A stretch of DNA of 64,000 nucleotides, from positions 44,501,346 through 44,565,345 of the forward strand of contig NC_087064.1 of NCBI RefSeq assembly GCF_963678635.1, given 5' to 3'. The position numbers and the translations under genes were made by a program. This document shows positions 11,097 to 21,986 of this stretch, one piece after another; position 1 is the first letter of the stretch, and each line of letters opens with the position of its first letter. This DNA is from Symsagittifera roscoffensis (Eukaryota; Xenacoelomorpha; Acoela; Convolutidae). The notes beneath the pieces were generated by a model. The model searched no databases. It was not told the origin of the DNA and saw nothing but the letters and a program-made list of their open reading frames with translations.

Positions 11097-12420
11097 AAAT
11101 CGCGCGAAAACCATTCCCTCACTACAAGAACAGCATCGAAAGTAAAACATTCATAAATTCCGTCGGAATAAGCAAGAATGAAACAGTAACAGTTTTCAGG
11201 AATTTCAATTATTTATTTAGCAGGTTTGGTAAAAAAAATCAATTAATTGTTATCGATTTTCAAGATCCGCTGAAAACAATACAAAAAAGGGCGTAGGGTT
11301 CCGCTACATTTTCAGAAGTGAAAACTAAAAAGCTGGAGTCATGCGACGAAGATAGGTTCATCAGCCGAATAGTAATTACCTGCAAGAAAGATAAATCATT
11401 TAAGCCCGCGCTGGATTCAAAACTTGTTAACAAACAAGTTTTGAAAAACAAATACGAGATGCCAAACGTACCCGAACTAGTAAAAAACGTTGCATCAAAA
11501 CTTTCAGACAAATCTGACGGAGAAGTTTGTTTTACAAACAAGACCTTAACACTGCTTACAGTCAACTAAATTTAGACGTTTTCACGAGTTAACAAGGTAA
11601 TTTTAGATCGTTGGAGGAAAAATAACCCGTACATATCAGTTTTAAACGGGAATTTGCCATATGCCAAATAAACTCGAAGAGGTAAAAGGTAAGGGATTCA
11701 ACCATTGTAAGTAATCCTTTTTGTAATGTTTACCTCGATGATTTGTAAATCTATTCCAAAGGAAGTATTAACCAACATAAAGCAAGAATTTAACTACCCT
11801 AGACACTAATAATCAAACTTCACCGTCAAAAGTCCGAATTGCAAAACTTTTAAACAAGAAAAAGAATGGCTAGGTTTCAAAATAACGAAATAAGGAGTAA
11901 TCCTTTTGGAAGATTTAACCTTCGCAATAAAATCTATCCCAAACCCTCGGAACTTGGAGGAATTTCGCTAATTTTTCGGATCAACCAACCAAGTTATGAA
12001 AATGGTACCAAACCTCGCATGATTGGGAAATCCGTTGAAAGTGCAGATGACTGTACCTTGGTCAGATGACTGTACCATAGCTTTCGAGAAAATTAAATCA
12101 GAAGTTGATAATTGAACCGAAAAAACACACTTCGATGTGAAACTGAGTACAAGAGTAAAATCTGACGCATCACATAACGGCTTTGGTGAAACGCTCGAAC
12201 AATCCCACGAGAACGACTGGAGATTGGTTTTTTTTTGCTAGCCACTTTTTAAACCTACCTGAAGCTAAAAACTCAACAAACGAGTTCGAACTCCTCGGCG
12301 TTGATGGGCTGTAGAACACTACAATAATTATCTATACGGTTCGAGATTTGAAATCATAACCAATCATACAGCCTTTTTATCATCATTTGCTTGTAACCAT
12401 GGAAATAAAACTTATTATAG
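11097..12420 (+). pseudogene. Ty3 reverse transcriptase and RNase H, copy B
   Basis: It is collinear with copy A. The frame at 11318-11569 reads KLESCDEDRFISRIVITCKK, then DKSFKPALDSKLVNKQVLKN and the YEMPNVPELVKN block. The polymerase motif YLDD is present at 11731-11742, but a TAA follows one codon later. The RNase H block (THFDVKLSTRVKSDASH) lies near 12130 and WAVEHYNNYLYG near 12310. The LRPLL-type linker region is more damaged than in copy A. All frames are broken. Confidence 0.8.
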
Positions 12421-12600
12421 CCGTTCAAAAAAATGGTTAGACAGACATTTAAAGTTCAATTTATAAATAAAACATCATCTAGCGGGCAAAGTTATGGGCT
12501 TCACCGTTTTAATCTTAAGAGTTCCAATTGGAAAACTAATCGCTACATCAAATTATGACAAAAAATTGCACGTAGCAGCAATTAGTAAAACTGTTCAATT

Positions 12601-12702
12601 ATAAATCCGTCGGATATTCAGATATTAGACAATTTAAAGTCACACTCAAATATAAATCCGTCGGATATTCAGATATTAGACAATTTAAAGTCACACTCAA
12701 AC
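12601..12702. repeat. 51-bp tandem duplication private to copy B
   Basis: The stretch beginning ATAAATCCGTCGGATATTCA at 12601 is repeated almost exactly from 12652. Copy A (about 8460-8520) has a single version, so this duplication arose after the large duplication. Confidence 0.85.
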
Positions 12703-12878
12703 ATTTCGTAATACTTCATAACAAGTTTATCGCATCAATTCTAACCTTGGTTAGCTCCAGATTGAAAATTTGCAATTTTGATCTTTTACGTTCCAAACTT
12801 TGTTCTAAGTGTTTTAACCTGGTTTATTCTGAATTTATTGATTCTTAATTTACCATCTCCAATTCTTTTTCTATTTTT

Positions 12879-13720
12879 TTGCCAGAAAAACCTTTGGAAT
12901 TAAATAAATTCTTTGATAGCAAAATAGCTGCTTGGCTTACTAAAGAAAATTGCATTTTACATCCCATGGCTAGATTTCTAGACGAGAAATGGGAGATTCA
13001 AACTACTAAATCAGGCAGATGTTTCAACCAATTCTCCAAAGATTTACAAACTGCTAACGAACTAATTTATATGGACAACAAATTATATTTACACTTTCCA
13101 TGTAAATTCTCAATAAAACCCATCCTGGAGTAGTTGGAAAGAATTTTTTTTTGAAATTTGTCTGGTGGCCTCATATTAACAGAATTAATACCTCCACGGG
13201 AAGAATTGCTCGGACTGCATAAAAGCAGGTAAAAGTTTTAAGCCTCTAATTCCTGAAAAATTTTACAACCATCTTCCTGACCTCAACTTTGTAAATGTAC
13301 AAATAGATTTAAATTTCGTAAGTCCATTAGAAACTTCTTGGGTCCATTGTAAATGTATGTTTTTTTGTATAGTTCGATTCTCTAAATTCCCTTTGGCAAA
13401 AAAGACTTCAAGTACTTCAGCCGAATCATTGATCGACTTTCTTGAATTATATATTCATCTTCGTGGAATCCTTACGTGGAATCCTTATCTCAATTCGAGT
13501 CGACCTTGCTTTTTGCTTTACTAGAGCAGATTTTGAATACATTTGTGATTCACATAGTTTGAGCATAACTTTTTGCACAGTTGCCGGTCACCGTTTCAGC
13601 AGATTAGTGGAAAAACTTGTTCCTAACGTTAAATCAAAGTTACAAACAATGTCTTCTGAACTTCCAAAACCTTCAAAAAAATCAATTAAAATTTATGGAG
13701 CACAAAACAATCGAACATAA
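12879..13720 (+). pseudogene. Ty3 linker and integrase, copy B
   Basis: The frame at 12879-13133 (PLELNKFFDSKIAAWLTKEN and following) precedes the integrase finger. NCSDCIKAGKSFKPLIPEKF lies near 13205, and the central part (YNHLPDLNFVNVQIDLNFVS), missing from copy A, is kept near 13262. The core is at 13442-13720 with IRVDLAFCFTRADFEYICDS and the AGHRFSRLVEKLVPNVKSK segment. Both the Asp of IRVD and the Glu of RLVEK survive here. Frameshifts separate the blocks. Confidence 0.78.
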
Positions 13721-14132
13721 ATTGCTTTCCAATTAAGCAGAATAACACAACATTTCAACAGAACAACCAAACACACTATCGAAGATCTTGAGCAACCAAA
13801 ACAGTAGTGACTTTTTAGACGATGGAAAATCAATAATGTCCAGAAACAGGGCACACAATCGGGTTTTGAATGATCAAATCAAAGATAGATAGCTGGACAC
13901 CAATGGATAACAAAAATCGAAAACCCGAAGACACAGGATATGATTCAGAACCCAGCACTTCACCAACAAAGAATCCCACAGCATAAAATTCAAAGATACT
14001 TCCAGTCTACAACCCCTCAAAGAAATGTAACATCTTCTAAAACGTATCGAATCGAACAAATGGAGAGCCTTATCATCAATTTTTGGGGCAGAAAAAATAC
14101 CTTCTACTAATTCAGCGGTGAAACTTGCAAGG
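13721..14132 (+). pseudogene. Ty3 post-integrase region, copy B
   Basis: Collinear with 9567-9980 up to about 14130, then continuing without a break into the 3' coding region. Phrases such as NKNRKPEDTGYDSEPSTSPT are recognisable but interrupted by stops. Confidence 0.5.
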
Positions 14133-15236
14133 GGGAAGATCTTAAGGAAATCCGATATAGCCACCAAGGATAATTGTTCGAAACAACCTAAAGTATTCAA
14201 AGGCAGTGTCACAGTCTCTGACCTTAATCATTTATAGGAAACAGAAACAAAAAAGAGAAAAGCTTGCGCAAAGAAGTGGCCATTAATTCGTCGGACAAAG
14301 ACAAAATCATCATCGAAGAAATCGAGACAATCCAGAAACCCGCCTCAGAAGAGGACAAGATTCCAACCGGAACGTAACTCAGGGAAGAAATTTTCACTAG
14401 GTTACCTAGCCGAAGATGAATCTACCTATTTACTCTTTGAAAAATTTGACTTAACCAAATGAAAATGGACCGTAGGCGGTTTTCTATGTAGAACCATAGG
14501 CAGGAAAAGGTTCATTGATGATTTAAATAATCACGAACAACATTTTAGCAGCAAACAAATTTCATCGGATAATCACGTTAAATCTGAGAACGTATATTTA
14601 GATTGGAACTCACAAGGATCTTCAGCTGAATGTCCGATAAGCATAATAGCGGCCCTATCTCCACATCAAACTGGACTAGAATCTCTCGAACTGACGGAAC
14701 CGCCTTCAGCGTTTATCTTTTATGACACGCCGGAATTGATTCAAACTACCAGAGAACAACCTATCAATCCGGTGTTACTGGATTTGGAAGACAATTTCAA
14801 ATCCCGGTATAAGAAGTGGGTGAGTCTCCTAAACGTAATAATTTATATCCTGCTAGACCAAGACAAAATGTTGGACCACCAGAGTTTTATGGCGAAAGTT
14901 TGTCTATAATTGTTTTAGGGGAACAGGCAACGGTGACAGCAGATAACCCTTTCACACTTAGTGAGGTCACTGCAAGCGATAATACCTCGGAGAATGAGAG
15001 GGAACAGTGAAACTTTGGTCGCCCAATCAGTCGAACAGTCAAGTCCTATCGTCTCGCAAATTACAAAGGAAGTAACGCCAGAAACGAAAACGTTTACCGA
15101 CGAAGAAGAAGAGGAGCTAGTTACCTCATTGCTGTCCTCAGTGGAGGAAAATTCAAACGATTTGGACATCAATTTAGACTTAATCAGGCAATGCGAGAAA
15201 TTCTTAAAGAAATTTGAACCCGTCGTAAGAAAATAA
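14133..15236 (+). pseudogene. 3' coding region of the Ty3 element, function not recognised
   Basis: After unit B one frame stays protein-like with few stops: KFSLGYLAEDESTYLLFEKF near 14380, a TGA at DLTK, then WTVGGFLCRTIGRKRFIDDL, SSDNHVKSENVYLDWNSQGS, SPHQTGLESLELTEPPSAFI and on to about 14908. A second frame (14961-15236) ends with a glutamate-rich segment (TFTDEEEEELVTSLLSSVEE) and FLKKFEPVVRK before TAA. I do not recognise the family. The position downstream of integrase suggests the C-terminal part of the polyprotein or an additional ORF. There is no signal peptide or membrane segment to suggest an envelope. Confidence 0.5.
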
Positions 15237-17574
15237 AACTTGTTGAATATTTCATTTTCCTTCGGATTTTGTACACTTTTCATGACGTGCTGGGGTGTTA
15301 CTTACACTCGAACCTTGAACAAACCTGAAATTTCAGTCTATGCCATTAACCATTAGTGCAGTTAGTTATTTATAATAGAATTATACTTTTTCCAGAAAAT
15401 TTAATAATCCGTCGGATTATTTCGCTTAAACCATTTTTATGCCTACAATTTTAAATTTTCGCTAATAGTATGTAAAAAAGTGACGTTTGGAACTTTTTAC
15501 GGATAAATTTTCCTTTGGTCCAGGCACCTCACATTGGATTTCAGATTTAATCTACTAAATCCACCGGATAAACCAAACTGCATTCGTAATTTTTGTCATT
15601 ATGTGCAACTTCATTAATTTAAAATTTCAAAGTGTACCTTTTGCGGTTACACTTCAAAAATTACTTTTGTGCTGTTTAGTTGTTGGTTGTAAAGTTATTT
15701 ATTTTCTTTCCTCGTTACGATAGGGAGAAAATAATCACTCATTTTGTATGTGCTGAGCTTATACTTTTCCCAATTAGGTCATGTGTTGTGATTGTTCTTA
15801 TTTCAATTACCTTATTTTAATTAACCGGTCTTTTATGACCTTGTCAATCGCAAGTGACCTCCTCCGGAGTGGGTGAGTGGCAGTGTTATTGTGTCTTAGT
15901 TTAAAATTACACACATTTTAAATGAACTCTAATCTTTATTTATTTTAAGCTAGTTTAGTTAGAGATTCAGTACATTTTGTTACAACTCGAACTGTGGCTA
16001 GATAATAATACACAAAATGTTAAATTAGACGCAAAAAACCACTCAGTACTTGACATTGCGTGTTAGCAGACAATTTTCAGAAGCAGGTTTCTTTATGTTT
16101 TGGAAAGGCTTATCATTTTTGCGAAAAAAAAAACTTTTTTCCATCATTTTAAGCGTGTTTATGAAGCATGTTTTGATTAAATTTGTATTATTAAAAGCAA
16201 GTGTTTTGAAAATTCTTAGCTGGTTTTTTTTTCATTTAGTTTCTGTAGAAAGCCGCTATTGCTGACAAAAAACTGCGTCATCAAAACATTTGCAGCACAA
16301 ATTAAAAAAAAATGTTAATAGAAAATTATTACCAGAATTTTTTTTCGGTTAAAATCCAAAAAAACTTATCTCAATTTTGCCTCTATGATCAACATGTTGG
16401 GAATATTTTTGCTCATCGTTTTAGCAATTTCATTGGGATTTGATTGCTGTCTGAATTTTCCTCAGCTTATACACGTCATAGCAATAAATGTTTTCAGTTT
16501 TATACCTGTTATTGCCATTTTGGATTTTTTCTCCACAAACGGTGACCTCTATAATACATGAGCCAGAAGTATAAATTTGCCGATTGATGTCATCAACTTT
16601 GTTTGAGATTGACACGAACTGACCACTTATGCCTTGTGAATAGCACCGTTGCCTGTTTTGAAAGACCAAAGCTGTATCCCATATTTGAGAAGCTGTCGAA
16701 TAGTTCTAGCTCCAGCATATTTGTTGACTAAATAGCTGCTGAAAAAGTTTTGCATATTTTTCAAAGGATTTCATTTTTTTTGTAAAATACGTTTTTATTC
16801 TGACCAATAACAACTTTGTTTTTACTGTCGGTATAAAAAAAGTTTGAAATTTTCGGTTTTTAGTCTCAATTCGAGCGAATCTAGCGTGCGCGCAGGCATA
16901 CAAAGGTTTATAATAGAAGGCTTATAATTCAAATTAAGACATGAAAACTTAGTTTTAATCTAATAAGTTTAATCTAATTGTATTCTGATAATTAAAACTT
17001 TTAAAATTTACCAAAAAAATTGCAAAAACTTTGAAAATTTTAAAAGAAAAATAAACTTTTTCTTGATTTTTTTGTGATCCTATCATTTTTTGTGGAGAAA
17101 TTAAGTTGAGTGCGCCTAATTTCTGTAACAATTATGCCCAGGGATAGCTGATTGCTCGGCAAGTAGCACAGAATGTTCCGACCGCAATGATAAGAAATAT
17201 AATGGCGGACTTTCTTTTTTTTAAAAAAAACTGTCACAGGATTTGAATGAACACACCACGGACAACAAACGATCGATTTGAAAAAAAAGTTTTTTTTTTG
17301 TGATGGGATCTTCTATGCTACACAGCGGTTGGCTATCCTTGTTTGCATTTTGCCCCTCGAGTAATTTTGCATTTTTATCTTTTCAAAACTTAAAACTTCA
17401 GTTAACGGTTTTGAGAAGTTTTAGCCTAGGAGTCTTCTTTCAGTTTCACTTTGCTGGCAATGTTCAGCCATGTTTTTCGAAATCACCAGAAGTTGACGTT
17501 ATCAAATGCGATGTTTAAGCAAATAAAGCTAATGGCGTTTTTAACGTTTATTTAGTTTTCTCGCTATTCGCTAT
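15237..17574. other. Noncoding; possible 3' untranslated/LTR region of the Ty3 element
   Basis: No convincing coding sequence on either strand. The sequence CAGTACTTGACATTG at about 16045-16059 also occurs in copy B gag (about 10390) and may be a stray fragment. No LTR boundaries could be defined. Open frames at 16050-16265 and on the minus strand at 16430-17237 lack motifs. Confidence 0.4.
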
Positions 17575-18089
17575 CAGGGGTGTTCAAAAATAAATGGGGA
17601 GAAAATTAGTTGCAATTATTGGGATGCAATTAATTTACTGTGGTATTTTTCTAAACCCGTTAACTGATGGTAAAGCAAGCGTACAGAGTATAATTCAAAA
17701 GAAGAGAATGCGCGACTCCGGGTCCGACTACGAAGGAATTCTCTGTGTATTACCTACGTCAAACATTGTGGAACGCTTTTTCAGCACAGCAGGTATAGCT
17801 CTAAGCGACTACCGGCATCGACTTTTGCCAGCAAACTTGGAATGTCAGTTATTCCTTAAATACAATAGTCGACTATGGGACAAAAAGACACTGAAGTTTG
17901 TTATAAATCATACTAAAATTGCAGAACAATAAAAAATATGTTTTGTTGAAAGTATGTTTTGATAGAGAAAGCCCATTAATTGCAAAATAATTGCAATAAT
18001 TGATTGATAGAAAGTCCCCATTACAATTAATTGATTGCCTTGGAAAAAAACTCAAAACACTAATTGCAATTAATTTTTGAACATTCCTG
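17575..18089 (+). mobile_element. Small hAT element with residual transposase
   Basis: The left end CAGGGGTGTTCAAAAATAAAT and the right end, which read inward is CAGGAATGTTCAAAAATTAA, form hAT-type terminal inverted repeats starting CAGG. Flanking 8-mers are TTCGCTAT (17567-17574) and CTTGCTAT (18090-18097), an imperfect 8-bp target duplication (6 of 8). Subterminal AATTGCAATTAATTG-type motifs are repeated near both ends. At 515 bp it is an internally deleted derivative. Confidence 0.78.
17725..17932 (+). pseudogene. hAT transposase, C-terminal dimerisation domain remnant
   Basis: The frame contains PTSNIVERFFSTAGIALSDY, then RHRLLPANLECQLFLKYNSR and LWDKK before a TAA at 17930. This is the conserved hAT C-terminal (dimerisation) motif: a SxxxERxFSxAG core, the R.RL.P.N phrase and the LFLKYN..LW end. 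Upstream sequence in the same frame (from 17594) is not clearly transposase, so only the last 60 or so residues are retained. It cannot be an active enzyme because the DDE region is absent. Confidence 0.82.
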
Positions 18090-18221
18090 CTTGCTATGTT
18101 AAGATTAGACAGTGTTTATATTTCTATCCCCAAGCTTATGTCAGCCCCCAATTGCTCCGACTGATTGTCCGAATTGATCAACCAGCGAGTCTAATGTAAA
18201 TTTTCTGCGATGTTCAACCAG

Positions 18222-18376
18222 GACCTACAAGAAATCAAAATTGAGAAAGCCTTCCATCGTGGGCAGCTGGAGGACTTCTCTCCCGACTCTGTAGTGGATG
18301 AGGAGGTGGCCAGCACTGTGAGGAGATTTGTGTTCACTCCTCTCATCCCAGGAGTACTGTACAACGTCACTTTGCG
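18222..18376 (+). CDS. FN3-repeat protein, exon a
   Basis: A 3' splice site (ATGTTCAACCAG) precedes codons for DLQEIKIEKAFHRGQLEDFS and then FVFTPLIPGVLYNVTL, ending before GTAACT at 18377. The L-x-PG-x-x-Y-x-V pattern is the end of an FN3 domain (strands E and F). The exon ends two bases into a codon (phase 2), which matches the next exon exactly. Its base composition is richer in G and C than the surroundings, as expected of coding DNA. An ATG at 18210 lies just upstream, but an internal exon is more likely because only the second half of an FN3 domain is present. Confidence 0.72.
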
Positions 18377-18599
18377 GTAACTCAAGTTGCGTATAATAAG
18401 TTGCGTATAAAATGCCTATTGAAAATCAAAGTCATGCTTTTGGTCTGATTGGTAAAATAAGGACATAAAACACTTCACTTGATTTTTTTCACTCCTTTTA
18501 CCTTTTGAGTAATTTCAGTAGATTGTTTTCAAATTTTTTGTACACAGATTAGTTTTATGGGCTCTCCCCAAAAAAACTCAGCCTAAAAGCTATATTCGC

Positions 18600-19153
18600 T
18601 TTGCTCAAAGAGTTTTTTTCCAAAAAAGAACTAGTGAGCGGCCAAACTCAAGCTTTTCAAACCGCTGGCCGGCATTTTGTTATCGGTGACGATTCATATC
18701 AGGTGACTGTTGTCAGCAAACGCTGACTCGTAATAATGAATTATTTCATTGCGCTAGCCCTGATAACGGAGGCTGATTTACAGTATTTGTTCAAAAGCCT
18801 CCTTGATCTAACAGACGAAGACTCGCCGATCATTCCATATACCAAGTACTTCAAAAAGCCATATTTCGTCCAAATGTGGAAACAGTTTGAAAGTGCTCGG
18901 GACGAGAAGCCGAAAACAAGCGACTCCGTTGAAGCCTAACACCAGTCGTTGTCGTTCCACCCAAAATATCACAAATACATTAAATTTCTGCGAAAGGAAG
19001 AAAACTCTGCAGATTAGAATTGTAGGCATGCCACCAAAAACAACAGTAATATATGAAAAACCTCAAGATCAACTGTTTGAGCTAACTAAAAACTATCAAA
19101 AAAATCGAACTAATAAAAATTTGCAATTACTGGCCACCAAATTTGATTTCTAA
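18600..19153 (+). pseudogene. Unrecognised degenerate coding relic
   Basis: Protein-like stretches occur in succession on the plus strand: SGQTQAFQTAGRHFVIGDDS near 18640; the frame at 18736-18939 with ITEADLQYLFKSLLDLTDED and PYTKYFKKPYFVQMWKQFES; then, in the frame ending at 19153, RIVGMPPKTTVIYEKPQDQL followed by FELTKNYQKNRTNKNLQLLA. The pieces read like one protein broken by frameshifts. I do not recognise the family. It could be part of a transposon or a processed pseudogene. Confidence 0.35.
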
Positions 19154-20487
19154 GATTTTTTAATTTTTGTCTTTGACGCCATTTTAATTTATATTTGTTT
19201 CTTTTAATTGCTCAATACCCGTACCCAACAAAGCTTCTAATCTGGATAAAATTTCTATATATATATATAATTTAACCTAATTTTCTGTATTTCCTGTATA
19301 AAAGCAATTTATTTCTTCTCTGCCATTAAAAATATACAATTTCTAGAAAAAATATTTTGAAGACAGTTCACTGCTCAACCGCAACGAGATAAACGTTTAT
19401 TCTACATGTTTGGAGTATATTAAACAGCTGTAGCAGTAAAACGTAAATTAACACTTGTCATAACAAGCGTTGATTTGCATTGGATTCCTATAACTATTAC
19501 TAGATGTCAGGAAAGGGGCCTAGCGATTAACACTAGCCAATTAACTCTAGCCAACTGGAGATCAAGGGTCCGCCGAACTCGACCATGAGATTTTTTTCTA
19601 GCTAAAAATAGCCTCGATTTAGTTTATTTCTGATCAGAATTAAAAAGCGAACAATTAAAAATTTCAAGAAAATCCTTGCTTTAGCATTCAAACAATTCAA
19701 AATATTTTTTGGTCGTTAAAAAATTAAAGTTAAATCTGTCTCACCAGAAGTAAAAAATTCGTTCGTTACAGGAAACAAAAAGAACCGCGTTACAAATTTT
19801 TGCTTGAATAGTTGCCTCATAAAAAATACATAAGAGTTGTTGCCTCTTACAAATTGTCGCCGGTCACGACTTGTCGCCTAACCATTTTCGATACTACGCC
19901 AACTATCAGACAATTTCGTTGGAGTAGAAAAAAATTGTGCTGCAAACCGGAAGATTTTGAAGTTTTTTAAACTTAAGGTTTTTTGCTGAGTCCTCGGACA
20001 GTGCTGATTTTTGAGAAGTATTGTAAGCTACTGTTGTTTTGGATTTAAGTGATGAACGCCGTCAAAATGCGCATTTGTTTTTCATCTTTTAAGACTTCAA
20101 CAACAAATAATAGAACATAGTGACAATATGTGACATCTAGACAAAAAATATTTCTTTGTGGAGAAAGTTATCCGTTTGCGGAACTAGCAACAGCCATTGT
20201 ATTCATTAATTGGTCGCTGAAACCCGCAGATTTAACCCCCTCATGTGACGTTTTTGGGGGTACCATAATTTGTTTCTGGATTTCCCGTTTTGTCTCTGGT
20301 TTCATATTTTGACTATGGATTTCGCAATTCTTCTCCAAAAATCCACTGCATTTTTCCTTATTTTTGTTTATGGAACCAGATTTAAACTAGAATTTATTAT
20401 TGGATATTATTTTGATATTTTATCTCTATAAAATATTGAATACTAACCAATCATACTCCATCAAACTAACAACCCACTTATTTGTAA

Positions 20488-20515
20488 GTGTTGAAACTAC
20501 TTGTAGTTTCAACAC
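20488..20515. repeat. Perfect 13-bp hairpin
   Basis: GTGTTGAAACTAC is followed by TT and its exact reverse complement. TGTTGAAAC...GTTTCAACA ends also resemble LTR termini of copia elements, so it could be a collapsed LTR remnant, but no further support was seen. Confidence 0.75.
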
Positions 20516-20850
20516 CAGAACAATTTGAATTAAGCTTAGAATACAGTTGTTCTCATTCTGGAACTAACTCGCATAAACCGGTGTACACTAGATCTATTGA
20601 GACTAGGAGATATAAGAGTAAGATTAAGATTGGTATTAGACTAAGAAGTTGCACGAATCTATCCGGCCGAAAATAAGATAGCGTGACGAGCAGACGGTGT
20701 ACCTTATCCGAAATTACTCTATGAGTATAACCAAAAAGGATATAACTCATTTAGTCGGAATTGTAATTGCTCAGAATTAAGTGTTTTTGGCAGTCTTTAT
20801 GCCAGAAAAATTACTCCTTTTTTCGAAAATGATGTTTTTTTGCATTACAG

Positions 20851-21110
20851 CCTGTTTTACAACCCGACTCTTGAGTTGCAGTTTCCACTCATTACCCAGG
20901 AGTCTCTCATGCCCGCCAGACCGACGCAGGGTGAATATGAAGTGTCCGAGTACTGGCTCTACTTCAACTGGACCCTGGAAGGAGCAGCTGACAAGTACCA
21001 TATATGGAATGAGCCTGCCCATGGCCTGTGTGCTGCTTCCCCTTCAGGCGTCTGTGAGTTGGACGTGAAAGAAAATGAGCTGACTGTAACTGGATTGACA
21101 GCTGGAGAAG
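20851..21110 (+). CDS. FN3-repeat protein, exon b
   Basis: A strong acceptor (pyrimidine run then CATTACAG) precedes the exon and GTACTA follows it. Joined to exon a in phase 2, it reads RLFYNPTLELQFPLITQESL, with EYWLYFNWTLEGAADKYHIW in the middle, then GLCAASPSGVCELD and ENELTVTGLTAGE at the end. It holds most of a second FN3 domain: the B-C strand FNWTL tryptophan, a two-cysteine insert and the L.AGE.Y turn continued in exon c. It ends in phase 1. The open frame runs on past the donor into intron, with a loss of FN3 character. An extracellular location is inferred from the fold type and cysteines. Confidence 0.85.
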
Positions 21111-21529
21111 GTACTACAACACATACTTTTCTGCAGCATTTAAAACTGACAATTTTTTACTTGTGGTATACGGAGGGATTTTTGAACGCTTTCCTTGACT
21201 GCGGGTTGAGAGCGAGTGGCGTTTTTTCAGAACCATTGTCGTTTTTTTTGCAAAATACTCAACTATTTCCATTTTTCGACAGCTCTTCCAATAACTAGAT
21301 TTTTTGCAAAAACGACACGGATCTTTTGGTAGAAATAGCCCCTGAGCCTTTCTTCCAAAATTAAAAAAAAACAGTCATATTTTTGACGAGCTGAAGATAG
21401 ATTGAAATTAAATTGGGAATCTGATTCTTAGGGAAAACATTTCATCGATGGGTTTGAGTATTACATTGATATCATAAGCGATGTATGGCTTGTAATATTA
21501 TTTTCAAATGCCATCAAACTAATGTTTAG

Positions 21530-21986
21530 AATACACGACTTATTTCAAATCAATCAGCTATGAAAAACACAGCTGGGTTTTGGAAATCACTCAAGCAACT
21601 TACACTGACGACCTGTCTTCCATTTCCACCACAACTACTGTTGACACTCCCACCAGTATCCAACTACGGTTTAGTACGAAGTCTGGAACAGGCAGCAAAC
21701 ACCAGTTCATAATGAGATCCACAGTTGTGGTTCCCAGAGAAACTGAGACGACTTGGTACACCCATCAGACCATGATGTATAATGATTTGAAGGCAGGTGG
21801 CTTCTATGAGTTCGAGGTCATAGCCTACAGCAAGGGGTCGGATCCGATGACAAAGAGTCACACTATCTCCGACTACACACACCCCTTCGCCCCTCTGCAG
21901 TATGCGTACTCCCCCTCTTCAGACACCAATTCCATAACCGTCAGTTTCTACCTTTATGGATCCGAATACCACGGGTGGAACATAAG
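21530..21986 (+). CDS. FN3-repeat protein, exon c
   Basis: The start at 21530, after ACTAATGTTTAG, keeps the phase-1 frame of exon b and completes the FN3 turn as LTAGEEYTTYFKSISYE. It is the longest exon seen (457 bp). It continues with a third FN3 domain (SIQLRFSTKSGTGSKHQFIM, LKAGGFYEFEVIAYSKGSDP) and the first half of a fourth (PLQYAYSPSSDTNSITVSFY, then GWNI). The best 3' end is at 21986 with a GC donor, AAG|GCAAGTG. A GT five bases downstream would leave phase 0 and create a premature stop in exon d. Confidence 0.85.

Larger units (their letters stand above)
5339..15240 (+). mobile_element. Degenerate Ty3/gypsy element with internal tandem duplication
   Basis: Order on the plus strand: gag N-terminus (5375-5495); unit A (5496-9980) with gag, protease, RT, RNase H and integrase; unit B (9981 to about 14132), a direct repeat of unit A; then a further coding region to 15236. 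Unit A ends exactly where unit B begins, and the sequence before A and after B is not repeated. That fits a tandem duplication inside one element better than two separate insertions. Multiple stops and frameshifts interrupt every domain. LTRs were not found. Domain order PR-RT-RH-IN is that of Ty3/gypsy. Confidence 0.8.
18377..20850 (+). other. Intron between exons a and b
   Basis: GTAACT at the left and TTTTTTTGCATTACAG at the right. It contains a degenerate coding relic (18600-19153) and a perfect short hairpin (20488-20515); otherwise it is AT-rich and featureless. The start (GTAACTCAAGTTGCGTATAA) resembles a motif at about 27161. Confidence 0.6.

Noticed and set aside
14915-15283. Minus-strand serine-rich open frame
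   Set aside because: The serine run is the complement of the glutamate-rich end of the Ty3 3' coding region on the plus strand.
21664-21882. Minus-strand open frame over exon c
   Set aside because: Antisense shadow of a well-supported FN3 exon.
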